This document shows, one piece after another, positions 25,830 through 35,516 of a DNA stretch of 64,000 nucleotides. This DNA is from Alistipes sp. GTDB lineage: Bacteria; Bacteroidota; Bacteroidia; Bacteroidales; Rikenellaceae. The stretch's first letter is position 1. Each line of letters starts with the position of its first letter. The DNA lies in assembly GCA_017379015.1 (NCBI GenBank), contig JAFNXN010000005.1, forward strand, positions 62,001-126,000. The letters run 5' to 3'. The notes under the pieces were generated by a model. The model did not search any database, was not told the DNA's origin, and saw only the letters and a program-made list of their open reading frames with translations. The translations under genes and the position numbers were made by a program.

Positions 25830-26903
25830 ATGCAGAGCAACAAATATTGTGTTATCATGGCGGGAGGAGTCGGCACACGCTTCTGGCCAATGAGCCGACA
25901 GGCGAAGCCCAAGCAGTTTCTTGACATCCTGGGCACAGGCAAATCTTTCATTAGGCATACATACGAGCGTTTTGCCAAAATTGTCCCTAACGAGAACTTT
26001 ATCGTTGTTACAAACAGACGCTACAAGGAGCAAGTTTTGGAGCATCTTCCAGAGCTCTGCGAGGAGCAGATACTCTGCGAGCCAATAGGTCGCAACACCG
26101 CCCCCTGCATCGCCTATGCTGCATATACACTTAAGCGCAAGAACCCCGATGCGACGATGATTGTATCGCCTGCCGACCATCTGATACTCAACGAGGTGGA
26201 GTTTGCAAAGATTATAAACAACTGCACGGAATTTGTTGAGAACCACTCGGCACTCATGACCATCGGCATTGAGCCAAGCAGACCCGAGACTGGCTACGGA
26301 TATATCCAGCGAACAGGCTCGGAGGATATCAGCAAGGTGAAGTGCTTCACCGAGAAACCCAACGTCGAGATGGCGCAGGCATTTTTGGAGTGCGGCGAAT
26401 TTTTGTGGAACTCAGGCATCTTCATCTGGAAGACCTCAGAGATCATCAAAGCTTTCGAGAGGTATCTACCTACACACTATGCCCTATTTGCTGCCATCGA
26501 GGATAAGCTTGGCACACCCGACGAGCAGAGTGCCATCGAACAGGTATTCTCGGAGTGCAGAGCAATATCCATCGACTACGGCATCATGGAGTGCGCCGAG
26601 AATGTCTACGTACACCGTGGCGACATCGGCTGGAGCGACATCGGCACATGGGGCTCAGCACACCAACACTCACGCAAGGATAGATACGCTAATGCTCTAA
26701 ACAGCAAGCTGATACAGACATACGACACTCGCAACTCCGTGATCTTCGTCCCCGAGGGCAAGGCAACCATCGTAAGTGGTCTTAAGGACTACATCGTAGT
26801 CGACACGGGCGATGTTCTGATGATATGTCCTCGCAGCGAGGAGCAGATGATCAAAAGCTTCATCGAGGACATAAAATACTCCACAGGCGACAAACATATC
26901 TAG
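25830..26903 (+). CDS. manC: Mannose-1-phosphate guanylyltransferase
   Basis: 357 residues. The nucleotidyltransferase signature GGVGTRFWPMSR is followed by KPKQFLDI at the N-terminus. FTEKPNVEMA and WNSGIFIWK are further marks of GDP-mannose pyrophosphorylases. It makes GDP-mannose from GTP and mannose-1-phosphate for glycan or capsule synthesis. It lacks the C-terminal isomerase domain of bifunctional ManC/AlgA (about 470 residues), so it is the monofunctional form. It has its own promoter and ends in a hairpin terminator. Confidence 0.93.
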   Translation: MQSNKYCVIMAGGVGTRFWPMSRQAKPKQFLDILGTGKSFIRHTYERFAKIVPNENFIVVTNRRYKEQVLEHLPELCEEQILCEPIGRNTAPCIAYAAYTLKRKNPDATMIVSPADHLILNEVEFAKIINNCTEFVENHSALMTIGIEPSRPETGYGYIQRTGSEDISKVKCFTEKPNVEMAQAFLECGEFLWNSGIFIWKTSEIIKAFERYLPTHYALFAAIEDKLGTPDEQSAIEQVFSECRAISIDYGIMECAENVYVHRGDIGWSDIGTWGSAHQHSRKDRYANALNSKLIQTYDTRNSVIFVPEGKATIVSGLKDYIVVDTGDVLMICPRSEEQMIKSFIEDIKYSTGDKHI

Positions 26904-26937
26904 CGAGCAGAGCCACGTCCGCAAGCGAGAAAGGGTT

Positions 26938-26987
26938 TTATGGGTTACGATGAGCATTACTACGCCTCGTGACCCATAACCTATTTT
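26938..26987 (+). terminator. Hairpin after manC
   Basis: TTATGGGTTACGA (26938-26950) pairs with TCGTGACCCATAA (26967-26979) with one mismatch, followed by a weak T-rich stretch (CTATTTTG). Confidence 0.6.
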
Positions 26988-27085
26988 GAGGCTACTCTGT
27001 CAATAAAATGTTATTAATCGAGAGTGGGGACACAATTATTTCTAAGAAATAAGCGTTATTTTTGCCGACAATAAATATTGTGACT

Positions 27086-29506
27086 ATGAGCAAGAAAAAA
27101 GATATAGAGATTGATGACATGGGACTCGTACCTGAGCTCTTTGATGGTAAGCATCAGGTGATCCCCATTATTTCGGGTGGCGACGACACCATTGAGGATG
27201 TCCAGCTTCCCGAGGTGCTGCCAATTCTTACGTTGCGCAGCTCAGTGATTTTCCCTGGCTCCGTAACGCCTATCACCGTTGGTCGCGCCAAGTCGATTGC
27301 ACTAGTGCGCGCTGCCGAGGCTAGCGACAGCCTACTAGGTGCTGTACTACAGATAGATAGCGAGGTTGAAGATCCGAAGCCCGACGATATGCACAAGGTG
27401 GGTACTGCCGCCCGCATCCTCAAGATTCTGGAGATGCCCAACGGCAACCTCACTGTAATACTTGCGGGTCTTGAGAAGATCGAGGTGCAGGAGTACATCT
27501 CGACACAACCCTACTTCCGCGCTACGGTGACCCCTATTCAGGATAGCACACCAGACAGCAAGAATGTGGAGTTTATGGCCCTCATCGACTCGATACGCGA
27601 GGTTACGCTGAGCATCATAAACATCTCGCCCACAATGCCTAAGGAGGCTGCCTTTGCCATCAAGAACCTCGACTCGAGCCGCGCCATCGTCAACTTTATA
27701 TGTTCCAACATGGAGCTTACGGACGACGACAGACAGCACCTTCTCGAGGCTCCAGGACTCCTTGCGCGAGCACGCCGACTCCTCGAGATACTAGTTCGCG
27801 AGCAGCAGCTTGCCGAGCTTAAGAACGACATACAGAACAAAGTAAAGCAGGAGATCGACAAGCAGCAGCGCGACTACTATCTCCAGCAGCAGGCACGTGT
27901 CATCCAGGAGGAGCTTGGCGACGGCATGGATGCCGACATCGACAAGCTACGCGAGGCAGCAAAGAAGAAGAAGTGGTCTAAGGCTACTGCCGAGCTCTTC
28001 GAGAAGGAGCTCACACGCCTCGAAAGACTCAACCCTGCAATCGCAGAGTACTCAGTGCAGATAAACTACCTCCAGCTAATGCTCGACCTACCATGGGAGG
28101 AGATGACCGAGGATAGACTCGACCTTAAGCAGGTGCGCGAACAACTCGACAAGGACCACTTTGGTCTTGACGAGGTGAAGGAGCGTCTGCTCGAGCACCT
28201 TGCCGTGATCAAGCTCAAGGGTGATCTCAAGTCGCCAATCCTCTGCCTCTATGGCCCTCCAGGAGTGGGTAAGACATCGTTGGGCCGATCAGTAGCTGAG
28301 GCCATGGGACGTAAGTTTGGACGCATATCACTCGGAGGTCTTCACGACGAGTCGGAGATACGCGGTCACCGACGCACATATATTGGCGCAATGCCAGGAC
28401 GTATCATCGAGACTATCAAGCGTTGTGGCGCATCTAACCCTGTGATCATCCTCGACGAGATAGACAAGGTGTCGAAGTCGAACCATGGCGACCCATCGAG
28501 TGCTCTTCTCGAGGTACTCGACCCTGAGCAGAACACCACCTTCCACGACAACTACCTCGACACGGAGTACGACCTATCGAAGGTACTGTTCATCGCCACG
28601 GCAAACAACATTGCGAACATCTCTACAGCACTACGCGACCGCATGGAGATGATCAACATCCCTGGATATATCCTTGAGGATAAGGTAAATATCGCTACCG
28701 ACCACCTTATCAGCAAGCAGCGTGAGGCACACGGTATCGACAGCGAGAAGCTATCACTCTCGAAGGATGCCATTGTGCGTATAATCGAGGATTACACACG
28801 CGAATCGGGAGTGCGTAGCCTCGACAAGAACATAGCAAAGATCGCCCGCAACCGCGCCAAGGCTATCGCCTTCGAGGAGGAGTTTAAGCCTACGCTCGAG
28901 GCGGAAGATATCGAGCCAATCTTGGGCAAGCCTAAGTTCCGCAACGACCGCTACGACATCGCTGGCATGCGTGGCGTAGTAACGGGATTGGCATGGACCG
29001 AGGTGGGTGGCGACATCCTATACATCGAGTCGATACTAACCCCCGGCAAGGGCAAGCTGAGCCTTACGGGTAATCTCGGCGATGTGATGAAGGAGTCGGC
29101 AACCATAGCCCACGAGTGGGTTATGGCACACCACGCGGAGCTCGGCATCGACCGTAAGATGTTCGAGGAGTGGGACATCAACATCCACGTTCCCGAGGGT
29201 GCAGTGCCCAAGGATGGCCCATCGGCAGGTATCACAATGGTGACATCGATCGCCTCGACATATACCGGTCGCGAGGTTAAGGAGCGCATAGCCATGACTG
29301 GCGAGACCACGCTACGTGGTCGCGTGACAGCCGTGGGAGGCATCAAGGAGAAGATCCTCGCTGCTAAGCGCGCAGGAATAACCGAGCTTATCCTCTCGGA
29401 GGAGAACCGCAAGGATATCGAGGAGATCAAGCCAGAGTATGTCGACGGCCTTACGTTCCACTATGTAACAACAAACGACGAGGTGCTACGCCTCGCACTA
29501 AAATAG
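27086..29506 (+). CDS. lon: ATP-dependent protease Lon
   Basis: 806 residues from ATG 27086 ([10 protein letters not shown]); an upstream TTG is not needed and lies inside the -7 motif TATTTTTG (27057-27064). N-terminal LON substrate-binding domain (about 40-240), coiled helical linker, AAA+ domain with Walker A GPPGVGKT (390-397) and sensor regions, then the S16 protease domain. The Ser-Lys dyad is S713 in DGPSAG and K756 in GIKEKILAA. It degrades misfolded and regulatory proteins in the cytoplasm. Length is normal for the family. The UbiD gene starts 9 bp after its stop. Confidence 0.97.
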   Translation: MSKKKDIEIDDMGLVPELFDGKHQVIPIISGGDDTIEDVQLPEVLPILTLRSSVIFPGSVTPITVGRAKSIALVRAAEASDSLLGAVLQIDSEVEDPKPDDMHKVGTAARILKILEMPNGNLTVILAGLEKIEVQEYISTQPYFRATVTPIQDSTPDSKNVEFMALIDSIREVTLSIINISPTMPKEAAFAIKNLDSSRAIVNFICSNMELTDDDRQHLLEAPGLLARARRLLEILVREQQLAELKNDIQNKVKQEIDKQQRDYYLQQQARVIQEELGDGMDADIDKLREAAKKKKWSKATAELFEKELTRLERLNPAIAEYSVQINYLQLMLDLPWEEMTEDRLDLKQVREQLDKDHFGLDEVKERLLEHLAVIKLKGDLKSPILCLYGPPGVGKTSLGRSVAEAMGRKFGRISLGGLHDESEIRGHRRTYIGAMPGRIIETIKRCGASNPVIILDEIDKVSKSNHGDPSSALLEVLDPEQNTTFHDNYLDTEYDLSKVLFIATANNIANISTALRDRMEMINIPGYILEDKVNIATDHLISKQREAHGIDSEKLSLSKDAIVRIIEDYTRESGVRSLDKNIAKIARNRAKAIAFEEEFKPTLEAEDIEPILGKPKFRNDRYDIAGMRGVVTGLAWTEVGGDILYIESILTPGKGKLSLTGNLGDVMKESATIAHEWVMAHHAELGIDRKMFEEWDINIHVPEGAVPKDGPSAGITMVTSIASTYTGREVKERIAMTGETTLRGRVTAVGGIKEKILAAKRAGITELILSEENRKDIEEIKPEYVDGLTFHYVTTNDEVLRLALK

Positions 29507-29515
29507 TATTTCAAG

Positions 29516-31360
29516 ATGCGACTTCGAGAGTACATAGCCAAGTTGGAGGCGGCAGGCGAGCTGCAACGAATCACAACTCGCGTAGACACGCGCTTCGAGA
29601 TTAGCGAGATCACCGACCGCATCTCGAAGCTCGAGGGTGGCGGCAAGGCACTCCTCTTTGAGAATACCGGCACCGACTACCCCGTGCTTATGAACATGAT
29701 GGGTTCGGATCGCCGCATGGCTATGGCACTCGGCGTTGATAATCTCGATAGCATATCGCAGCGCATAGACAACCTCCTAAAGAGTGCTCTTGCGCCCAAG
29801 AACACGATGATGGATAAGCTGCGCATGCTACCACTACTTGCCGACGTAGCAAAGTGGTTTCCACACAAGGTATCGGGACGCGGAGAGTGTCAGGAGGTGG
29901 TTATGCGTGGCGAAGAGGTAGATCTTACGAAGCTACCAATACTCACATCGTGGGGCTACGACGGTGGTCCCTTCATCACGCTACCGATGGTCTGCACCCT
30001 AGATCCCGAGACGGGCATCCCCAACATGGGCATGTACCGCATGCAGATCTTCGACAAGCGCACCACAGGCATGCACTGGCATCGACACAAGACTGGTGCT
30101 CGCCACTATGAGGGCTACAAACGTCTAGGCAAGCGCATGCCCGTGAGCGTGGCTCTGGGTGGCGACCCTGCATACATCTACTCGGCAACAGCCCCCATGC
30201 CCGACAACATGGACGAGATGCTACTCGCGGGCATGCTTAGAGAGAGACCCGTGAAGATGGTTAAGTGTCTGACAAACGATATATGGGTGCCTGCCGATTG
30301 CGACTTTGTGCTTGAGGGCTATGTAGACCCCGAGGAGGAGCTTACCGTGGAGGGTCCTTTTGGCGACCACACAGGATTTTACTCGCTCAGCGACCTCTAC
30401 CCACGTTTCCATGTCGAAGCAATAACCACACGTCGCGATGCCATCTACCCCGCTACCATTGTCGGTGTACCGCCAATGGAGGATGCCTACATAGCCAAGG
30501 CCACGGAGCGCATCTTCCTAGCACCAATACGCCTTGCAATACAACCCGAGGTGCGCGACCTCTACATGCCTATCGAGGGCACAGCGCACAACCTTGCTCT
30601 GGTAAGCATCGCAAAACGCTACATGGGACAACCACAGAAGGTGGCACAAGGACTTTGGGGTGCTGGACAGATGATGTTTAACAAGTACCTGGTCATCGCC
30701 GCGGAGAGCGTAGACGTTCGTTCGCGCGAAGCACTCTTTGCGCTGCTGCGACGTCTTGACCCACACAAGGCACTCATAGCCTCGGAGGGTGTGCTCGACG
30801 TGCTCGACCACAGCTCACCCACAACGGGATATGGCGCAAAGCTCGCCATCGACCTTACGGATATTGACCCTAGCAGCGAGCCCACGCCACTCACCAAGCC
30901 TCGCACGGCACAACCCGCAGGGGGTGTCGAGCTTTTTGACACGTCGCTCTTCGATGAGTTGGGGTTGCTAATCCTATACGCCGAGCGCGAGTGGCGCGAG
31001 AGGGTTGATGTGGTGGAGTACCTCACGCACAATGGCATCAAGGCGAAGTATGTAGCACTCTTCGACCGTGGTGCTGCGGGCAACATGCGCCATGGCGATC
31101 TACTGTGGCTTGCAGCAGCCAACACCGACCCTAAGCGCGACATAACCATACACGACGACACAGTGATTATTGATGCTCGCTCGAAGCGTCCGGGCTACGG
31201 CGACAACCCGAAGAGATTTCCTAATGCCGTGACATCGCTCCCCGATGTGATACACCTTGTCGACCAGCGATGGGAGGAGTATGGGCTTGGCGAGCTTATC
31301 GAGTCGCCATCGAGACGCTACCGCAAGCTATGGCTAGCAGAGGGTGCTGAATGGCTATAA
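29516..31360 (+). CDS. UbiD-family decarboxylase, probably for menaquinone synthesis
   Basis: 614 residues, the long form of the UbiD family typical of Bacteroidetes menaquinone-type decarboxylases. The N-terminal MRLREYIAKLEAAGELQRI is characteristic. Central motifs MYRMQIFDKRTTGMHWH and GGDPAYIYSATAP belong to the prenylated-flavin binding core, and the conserved E-R-E type active-site region lies around PFGDHTGFYSL. It should decarboxylate a polyprenylated or futalosine-pathway aromatic acid using prFMN. Nine bases separate it from lon and three from the following helix-hairpin-helix gene, indicating one transcript. No UbiX is in the window. Confidence 0.9.
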   Translation: MRLREYIAKLEAAGELQRITTRVDTRFEISEITDRISKLEGGGKALLFENTGTDYPVLMNMMGSDRRMAMALGVDNLDSISQRIDNLLKSALAPKNTMMDKLRMLPLLADVAKWFPHKVSGRGECQEVVMRGEEVDLTKLPILTSWGYDGGPFITLPMVCTLDPETGIPNMGMYRMQIFDKRTTGMHWHRHKTGARHYEGYKRLGKRMPVSVALGGDPAYIYSATAPMPDNMDEMLLAGMLRERPVKMVKCLTNDIWVPADCDFVLEGYVDPEEELTVEGPFGDHTGFYSLSDLYPRFHVEAITTRRDAIYPATIVGVPPMEDAYIAKATERIFLAPIRLAIQPEVRDLYMPIEGTAHNLALVSIAKRYMGQPQKVAQGLWGAGQMMFNKYLVIAAESVDVRSREALFALLRRLDPHKALIASEGVLDVLDHSSPTTGYGAKLAIDLTDIDPSSEPTPLTKPRTAQPAGGVELFDTSLFDELGLLILYAEREWRERVDVVEYLTHNGIKAKYVALFDRGAAGNMRHGDLLWLAAANTDPKRDITIHDDTVIIDARSKRPGYGDNPKRFPNAVTSLPDVIHLVDQRWEEYGLGELIESPSRRYRKLWLAEGAEWL

Positions 31361-31363
31361 GGT

Positions 31364-32458
31364 ATGAATAGGAGAAAGGGGCGCGACATAACGGGGTCAA
31401 TACTGCTGACTATCATCATCACGGCAATCGCAGCCGTAATACTCCTTGCAAGGCCTGAGCCTAATCGGGAGGCATCCGAGGTGGAGATAACAGAGGTTGC
31501 AACCGAGGTGGACACCATAGCCGTAGAGTATCACCCCTTTGACCCCAACACCGCCGACTACCGCACGCTAATATCCTCGGGAGTGCCACGCACCATTGCG
31601 GTCAACATCCTAAAGTGGCGCGCCTCGGGAAAGGTATTCCGCATACGCGAGGACCTTGCTCTGTGCTACGGCATGAGTGATTCGCTATACTTCCTCCTCG
31701 AGCCATACATAACCATTGCCGAAGAGTACCAGATCAAGCCACATCAAGCTAACGCATCACACCAATATCAACCACACACGCCCAAACGCACGCAGAGGGC
31801 ACAAATAGAGCTAGTGCCATTCAGCCTAGATACAGTGACGGAGGGCTATCTTCAGCTTCTAGGCTTCAGCCAAAAGCAGTCGGCACTCATCATTCGCTAC
31901 CGCGAGATAATCGGTGGATATCGCACCTTTGAAAAGTTTGCAGAGTGCTACGCCGTGGATAGTGTGATGGCTGAGCGACTACGACCCTACATCATCTTTA
32001 GACCGCAACAAAGCGATAATAGCACAATAAAAAGTAACGGTCGAAGCCTCCCGATAGAGATAAATAGTGCTGATAGTGCAACGCTCGTAATGGTAAGTGG
32101 CATAGGCGCAAAGAGTGCTCAACAGATCATTCGCTACCGCGAACTGCTGGGTGGATACTACTCCGTATCGCAAATTTCGGAGCTTTCGGTGGTCACAGCA
32201 GAGAATTTTCAAAGAATTTTACCACAAATTTGGTGCGATAGTGCTAAAATTAAAAAAATAAATATTAACTTTGCGCGCCTAAACGAGATAAAGACTCATC
32301 CATACTTAACGAGTCGGATGCTCAAGAAGATAAGTAACAAACGCGTATTGAAAGGAGGTTGGAGTACCATAGAAGAGATGATTGAAGATGACATATTCTC
32401 AAGCGAGGAGGCAATGCGAATTGCACCCTATCTTCTGTTTGGTTCAACGTCGGAGTAG
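31364..32458 (+). CDS. Membrane-anchored helix-hairpin-helix (ComEA-like) protein
   Basis: 364 residues. A single N-terminal membrane helix (about 10-28) follows a basic MNRRKGRD. Up to four helix-hairpin-helix units come next: FDPNTADYRTLISSGV, a degenerate second (QLLGFSQKQSALIIRYRE), a good third (EINSADSATLVMVSGIGAKS) and a weak C-terminal one. The pattern N-x-A-x-x-x-L-x-x-x-x-GIG is the DNA-binding motif of ComEA. It probably binds DNA at the periplasmic side; a role in uptake or repair is inference. Translation is likely coupled to the UbiD gene, with a 3-bp gap. Confidence 0.85.
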   Translation: MNRRKGRDITGSILLTIIITAIAAVILLARPEPNREASEVEITEVATEVDTIAVEYHPFDPNTADYRTLISSGVPRTIAVNILKWRASGKVFRIREDLALCYGMSDSLYFLLEPYITIAEEYQIKPHQANASHQYQPHTPKRTQRAQIELVPFSLDTVTEGYLQLLGFSQKQSALIIRYREIIGGYRTFEKFAECYAVDSVMAERLRPYIIFRPQQSDNSTIKSNGRSLPIEINSADSATLVMVSGIGAKSAQQIIRYRELLGGYYSVSQISELSVVTAENFQRILPQIWCDSAKIKKININFARLNEIKTHPYLTSRMLKKISNKRVLKGGWSTIEEMIEDDIFSSEEAMRIAPYLLFGSTSE

Positions 32459-32618
32459 ATATGAGTTCTCGACGCCCTAGGGCAACAAGGTTGCATAAGG
32501 CAAAAAGCGATAAGGAGTGAGTGACGCCTAGAGAGGCTTAATTGCAGAGAGGCAAGTAAGCAAAAGGTCGCTCAAAACAAAAAACAAAGATTATTAAAAC
32601 TAAAAAAAGTATAGAACT

Positions 32619-32810
32619 ATGATTATCATGCAGGTAAAGGAGGGTGAGAACATCGAGCGCGCCCTTAAGAAGTTTAAGCGTAAGTATGAGCGTACAGGTG
32701 TATTGAAGGAGCTTCGTCGTCGTCAGTACTTCACAAAGCCTTCAATCATCAAGCGTGAGGCTATGCAGCACGCAATCTACGTTGAGCACACCTACCGTCA
32801 GGAGGAGTAA
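32619..32810 (+). CDS. rpsU: 30S ribosomal protein S21
   Basis: 63 residues, full length for bacterial S21: VKEGENIERALKKFKRKYER is diagnostic, followed by the Arg-rich region LKELRRRQYFTKPS. Part of the small ribosomal subunit near the mRNA exit. The start is ATG 32619; an internal ATG three codons later is less likely. A terminator follows directly. The 160-bp upstream gap shows no clear promoter consensus. Confidence 0.96.
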   Translation: MIIMQVKEGENIERALKKFKRKYERTGVLKELRRRQYFTKPSIIKREAMQHAIYVEHTYRQEE

Positions 32811-32832
32811 TAAGCTCACAACGCTTTTAAAC

Positions 32833-32862
32833 AACGGCTGTCCAAAGGGGGCAGCCGTTTTT
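32833..32862 (+). terminator. Terminator of rpsU
   Basis: AACGGCTG pairs with CAGCCGTT around a GC-rich loop, followed by five T. Confidence 0.85.
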
Positions 32863-33059
32863 CGTTATTAGCTTTAATTCATCGACTAATATATTTATTT
32901 ACGACATGTAATGATAAAATTATTAGCCTAAAAAAATAAATCTCATTTTAGAATACATATATCTTTTTTTTTACTAACTTTACATACAGAATTAGGATGA
33001 TATTAATAATAATCACCCTTTCGCATAGATATATTAACATAATAACACAACCATTTACC

Positions 33060-34478
33060 ATGAGAAAGTATTTTAACTTAGTGATGGCTTTCGTGGCAAC
33101 TTTGACATTAGCTTCAAGTTGCGAAAAAGAGCCAATTGAAGAACCAGCTCCGGACAACACCGTCAACTTTACCGCAACTACATTTACAGGAGCACATGCA
33201 ATCTATGGTTCAAGAAATTCGTACATTATTTCCCTAGCAGACGATGGAAGGCTTCACGCCTACGGATTCACTCTTAACGGTGCTGCTGGAGAGATTGATG
33301 ACAACGGCAATATAACCATCCCATCTGGCACATATACAAGTTCGGATGATGATGAAGCTTACACAATTGATGGTTTGGCATTTTATCAGGATGCAAGCGA
33401 AGGTGCAGAAAATGCAAAATATGAATTTGGCGAAACAGTAAATGCAGTAGTTACTGAGAATAAAATAGTTGTAACTGCTATTATTGGTGGTGTTACACAT
33501 ATTATAACATACAATGGTACTCTCTCTATGCCTGCAGAGATACCAGAACCCGATGTCGAGTTTGAGGCAACTTATGCTCAGGCAGCTTACTCCGGCAACA
33601 CAGTCAATGGTGAAGGTAAATTTAAGCTCTTCCTTAGCGACGTTGGTCTTGACGAGAATAATGCTGCTCGTCCTAATAGCATTTACTATCGTCTTACCTT
33701 GAGTACAGAGAAGCTCGATCCTAATGCCGAGATTGCTATTCCTGCTGGTCGATATGAGGTTAGTAATTCAGAGTCTGGAGTCGGTTACGCCACCGATGTT
33801 ATTCGATATACATACGGTGAAACATTAACAGATACCGAAGAGTATGATTATTTTAGCGGTGGTTATCTTACGGTTAACGAGGATGGCAGCATTGATGCAA
33901 AATTAAACCTATATTTTGGCGGCTCATCACACATCGTCACATTCTCGGGTGAGGTAGAGATTCTTGAGAACACTATGCCTCAAGAGAGACCATACTCAAC
34001 AATTGACTCAGATATTGTATGCGATCTATCAGATCATTCGCTCTCAATTTATCAAATGGAAGATATATATGATAGTGGTTATCAGAATTACCTAGTAGGT
34101 ATCAGCCCAAATAATACTACTGGTGATAACATAATGTTTGAGATATTGCGCGGCACTGATGAAGATAATGTCGACCTCTCAGGTAAGTACTACATCAACG
34201 ATAGCATGGAGGACTATACTGCTATTCCTGGATATATTGATGGCTTTACACTTATGGGTGGATGGTACTATTATGAAGATCACAATTCGCAAATAACAGA
34301 GAGTGCTCCATTTGCAAAGGGTTGGATCGATGTTCAGGTAAGTGACAATGGAACTTATACCATCACATTCGACGTATATGACGACTTGGATAATCACATT
34401 ACTGGCACACACACCTACGTGGAACCATATAGTGCATCATGTCTCTCTAGTGCACCACGTCCAGTTGTAAGCCTATAG
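33060..34478 (+). CDS. Uncharacterised repeat lipoprotein
   Basis: 472 residues from ATG 33060, which gives a lipoprotein leader ending LASSC. The body is acidic, secreted and beta-rich, with repeated segments. The pattern ITIPSGTYTSSDDDE and, later, IAIPAGRYEVSNSESG recurs, as does the closing ITYNGTLSM / VTFSGEVEI strand, suggesting two or three homologous beta-sandwich modules of about 130-150 residues. No catalytic motif or known family recognised. Base composition is clearly more A+T-rich than the neighbouring housekeeping genes. It is monocistronic, ending before a set of hairpins. Confidence 0.85.
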   Translation: MRKYFNLVMAFVATLTLASSCEKEPIEEPAPDNTVNFTATTFTGAHAIYGSRNSYIISLADDGRLHAYGFTLNGAAGEIDDNGNITIPSGTYTSSDDDEAYTIDGLAFYQDASEGAENAKYEFGETVNAVVTENKIVVTAIIGGVTHIITYNGTLSMPAEIPEPDVEFEATYAQAAYSGNTVNGEGKFKLFLSDVGLDENNAARPNSIYYRLTLSTEKLDPNAEIAIPAGRYEVSNSESGVGYATDVIRYTYGETLTDTEEYDYFSGGYLTVNEDGSIDAKLNLYFGGSSHIVTFSGEVEILENTMPQERPYSTIDSDIVCDLSDHSLSIYQMEDIYDSGYQNYLVGISPNNTTGDNIMFEILRGTDEDNVDLSGKYYINDSMEDYTAIPGYIDGFTLMGGWYYYEDHNSQITESAPFAKGWIDVQVSDNGTYTITFDVYDDLDNHITGTHTYVEPYSASCLSSAPRPVVSL

Positions 34479-34487
34479 CAGCCGATC

Positions 34488-34521
34488 GGGGGCTGACTAA
34501 AAAGTAACCTAGCCAGCCCCC
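34488..34521 (+). other. GC-rich hairpin after the repeat lipoprotein gene
   Basis: GGGGGCTG pairs with CAGCCCCC 18 bases apart, with no T-run behind it. It may protect the mRNA 3' end or act with the following element in termination. Confidence 0.55.
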
Positions 34522-34530
34522 AATAACCTA

Positions 34531-34653
34531 AGAGAGTGAATAAAAAGATGTAGTTTTAGGCTTGCGAAGCCCGAAAAAGCGGAGTTTACTAAAGCGTAAA
34601 TGAGCATTTTGAGGGCAAGCGTAACGACAAAATACACTTTTTAGTCACTCTCT
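34531..34653. repeat. 123-bp imperfect palindromic element
   Basis: Bounded by AGAGAGTGA and TCACTCTCT (perfect inverted ends). Moving inward, TAAAAAG-TGTA-TTTT pairs with AAAA-TACA-CTTTTTA, then CTTGC with GCAAG, CCC with GGG, and AAAAGC..GTTTAC with GTAAAT..GCATTTT. Non-coding. The size resembles the two palindromes at 56.8 kb but the sequence differs. The 346-bp gap 34479-34824 is filled by this element, the flanking hairpins and about 65 bp without recognised content. Confidence 0.75.
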
Positions 34654-34703
34654 GATTGGTGCGTGAAGTGAGCAAGGCAGCTCCTTCACGCACCAATCTT
34701 TTT
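34654..34703 (+). terminator. Strong hairpin terminator
   Basis: GATTGGTGCGTGAAG pairs with CTTCACGCACCAATC (15 bp) and is followed by five T. Confidence 0.85.
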
Positions 34704-34771
34704 CGTTCGCGACAATCGCTTCAGCAAGCTTACGCTTCATCTCTTTCACCCACCCATTTACATATAGCAAC

Positions 34772-34804
34772 AAAAAAGGGCTAACCCTCGGAAGGATTAG
34801 CCCT
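34772..34804 (-). terminator. Terminator of rpsT
   Basis: On the minus strand AGGGCTAA pairs with TTAGCCCT and is followed by six T, 21 bp after the rpsT stop. Confidence 0.88.
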
Positions 34805-34824
34805 GTGCGCACTTGGCAGAGAGA

Positions 34825-35076
34825 TTACAAAGCGTTAACGTGCAATGTAAGAGAGCTCTTAAGGTTAGCTGCCTTGTTCTTGTGGATGATGTTAGTCTTA
34901 GCCAACTTGTCCAACATAGAGCTTACCTTTGGAAGCAATGCCTCAGCAGCGCTGCGCTCAGTAGTATTACGCAAAGCCTTTACAGCGTTACGAGTAGTCT
35001 TGTGGTAAAGACGGTTGTGAGCACGCTTAGTAGCTGTCTGACGAATTCTCTTCTGCGATGACTTGTGATTTGCCAT
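34825..35076 (-). CDS. rpsT: 30S ribosomal protein S20
   Basis: 83 residues, normal length. [21 protein letters not shown] is the diagnostic N-terminus, and the all-helical, Arg/Lys/Ala-rich body fits S20, which binds 16S rRNA in the small subunit. Monocistronic, with a clear terminator downstream and an A+T-rich upstream region. The 247-bp gap up to the tRNA-Glu gene shows no further gene. Confidence 0.97.
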   Translation of the reverse strand: MANHKSSQKRIRQTATKRAHNRLYHKTTRNAVKALRNTTERSAAEALLPKVSSMLDKLAKTNIIHKNKAANLKSSLTLHVNAL

Positions 35077-35323
35077 AGTTTTAAATCTTTTTTATTTTTT
35101 TACTTTTTATGTTTTCAAAATTTTTCCGGCTTTCCGTCGTTAGCATGCGTTACAAAAGTGCTCTCATACACTCAACTACTCGCATCAATACACCAAAGAC
35201 GAACTTAACCCTGCCGGACGGCAACTTCAAAAAACGACCGTAGTCGCTGTCGGATAGGTCGCACGACCCGCTCCTAAAAATTATTCGCCGCATGCACAGC
35301 ACCGAAGTGCTACGCACCAAGTG

Positions 35324-35395
35324 TAGTCCGTACGAGAGTCGAACTCGTCTTTCAAGAATGAAAATCTTGTGTCCTAACCGATAGACGAACGGACC
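35324..35395 (-). tRNA. tRNA-Glu (anticodon TTC)
   Basis: Complete cloverleaf of 72 nt on the minus strand. Acceptor GGTCCGT pairs with ACGGACT (first pair G-U). The D arm is GTC..GAC, the anticodon stem CAAGA/TCTTG with loop TTTTCAT, and the T arm ACGAG-TTCGACT-CTCGT with discriminator A. CCA is not encoded. Confidence 0.95.
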
Positions 35396-35516
35396 AAACC
35401 ACTAATGCTCATTCTGACTGAGCAATTTAGCGGTGCGAAGGTACGCAAAATTTTCCATTTAGCAAAATGTTTGCCAAAAAAAATGCAAAATATTGAAATC
35501 CGCGCCTTTAGCAATG

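Noticed and set aside
25734..26246. 170-codon minus-strand frame covering the start of manC
   Set aside because: Antisense to the conserved nucleotidyltransferase signature and across its promoter; no family pattern.
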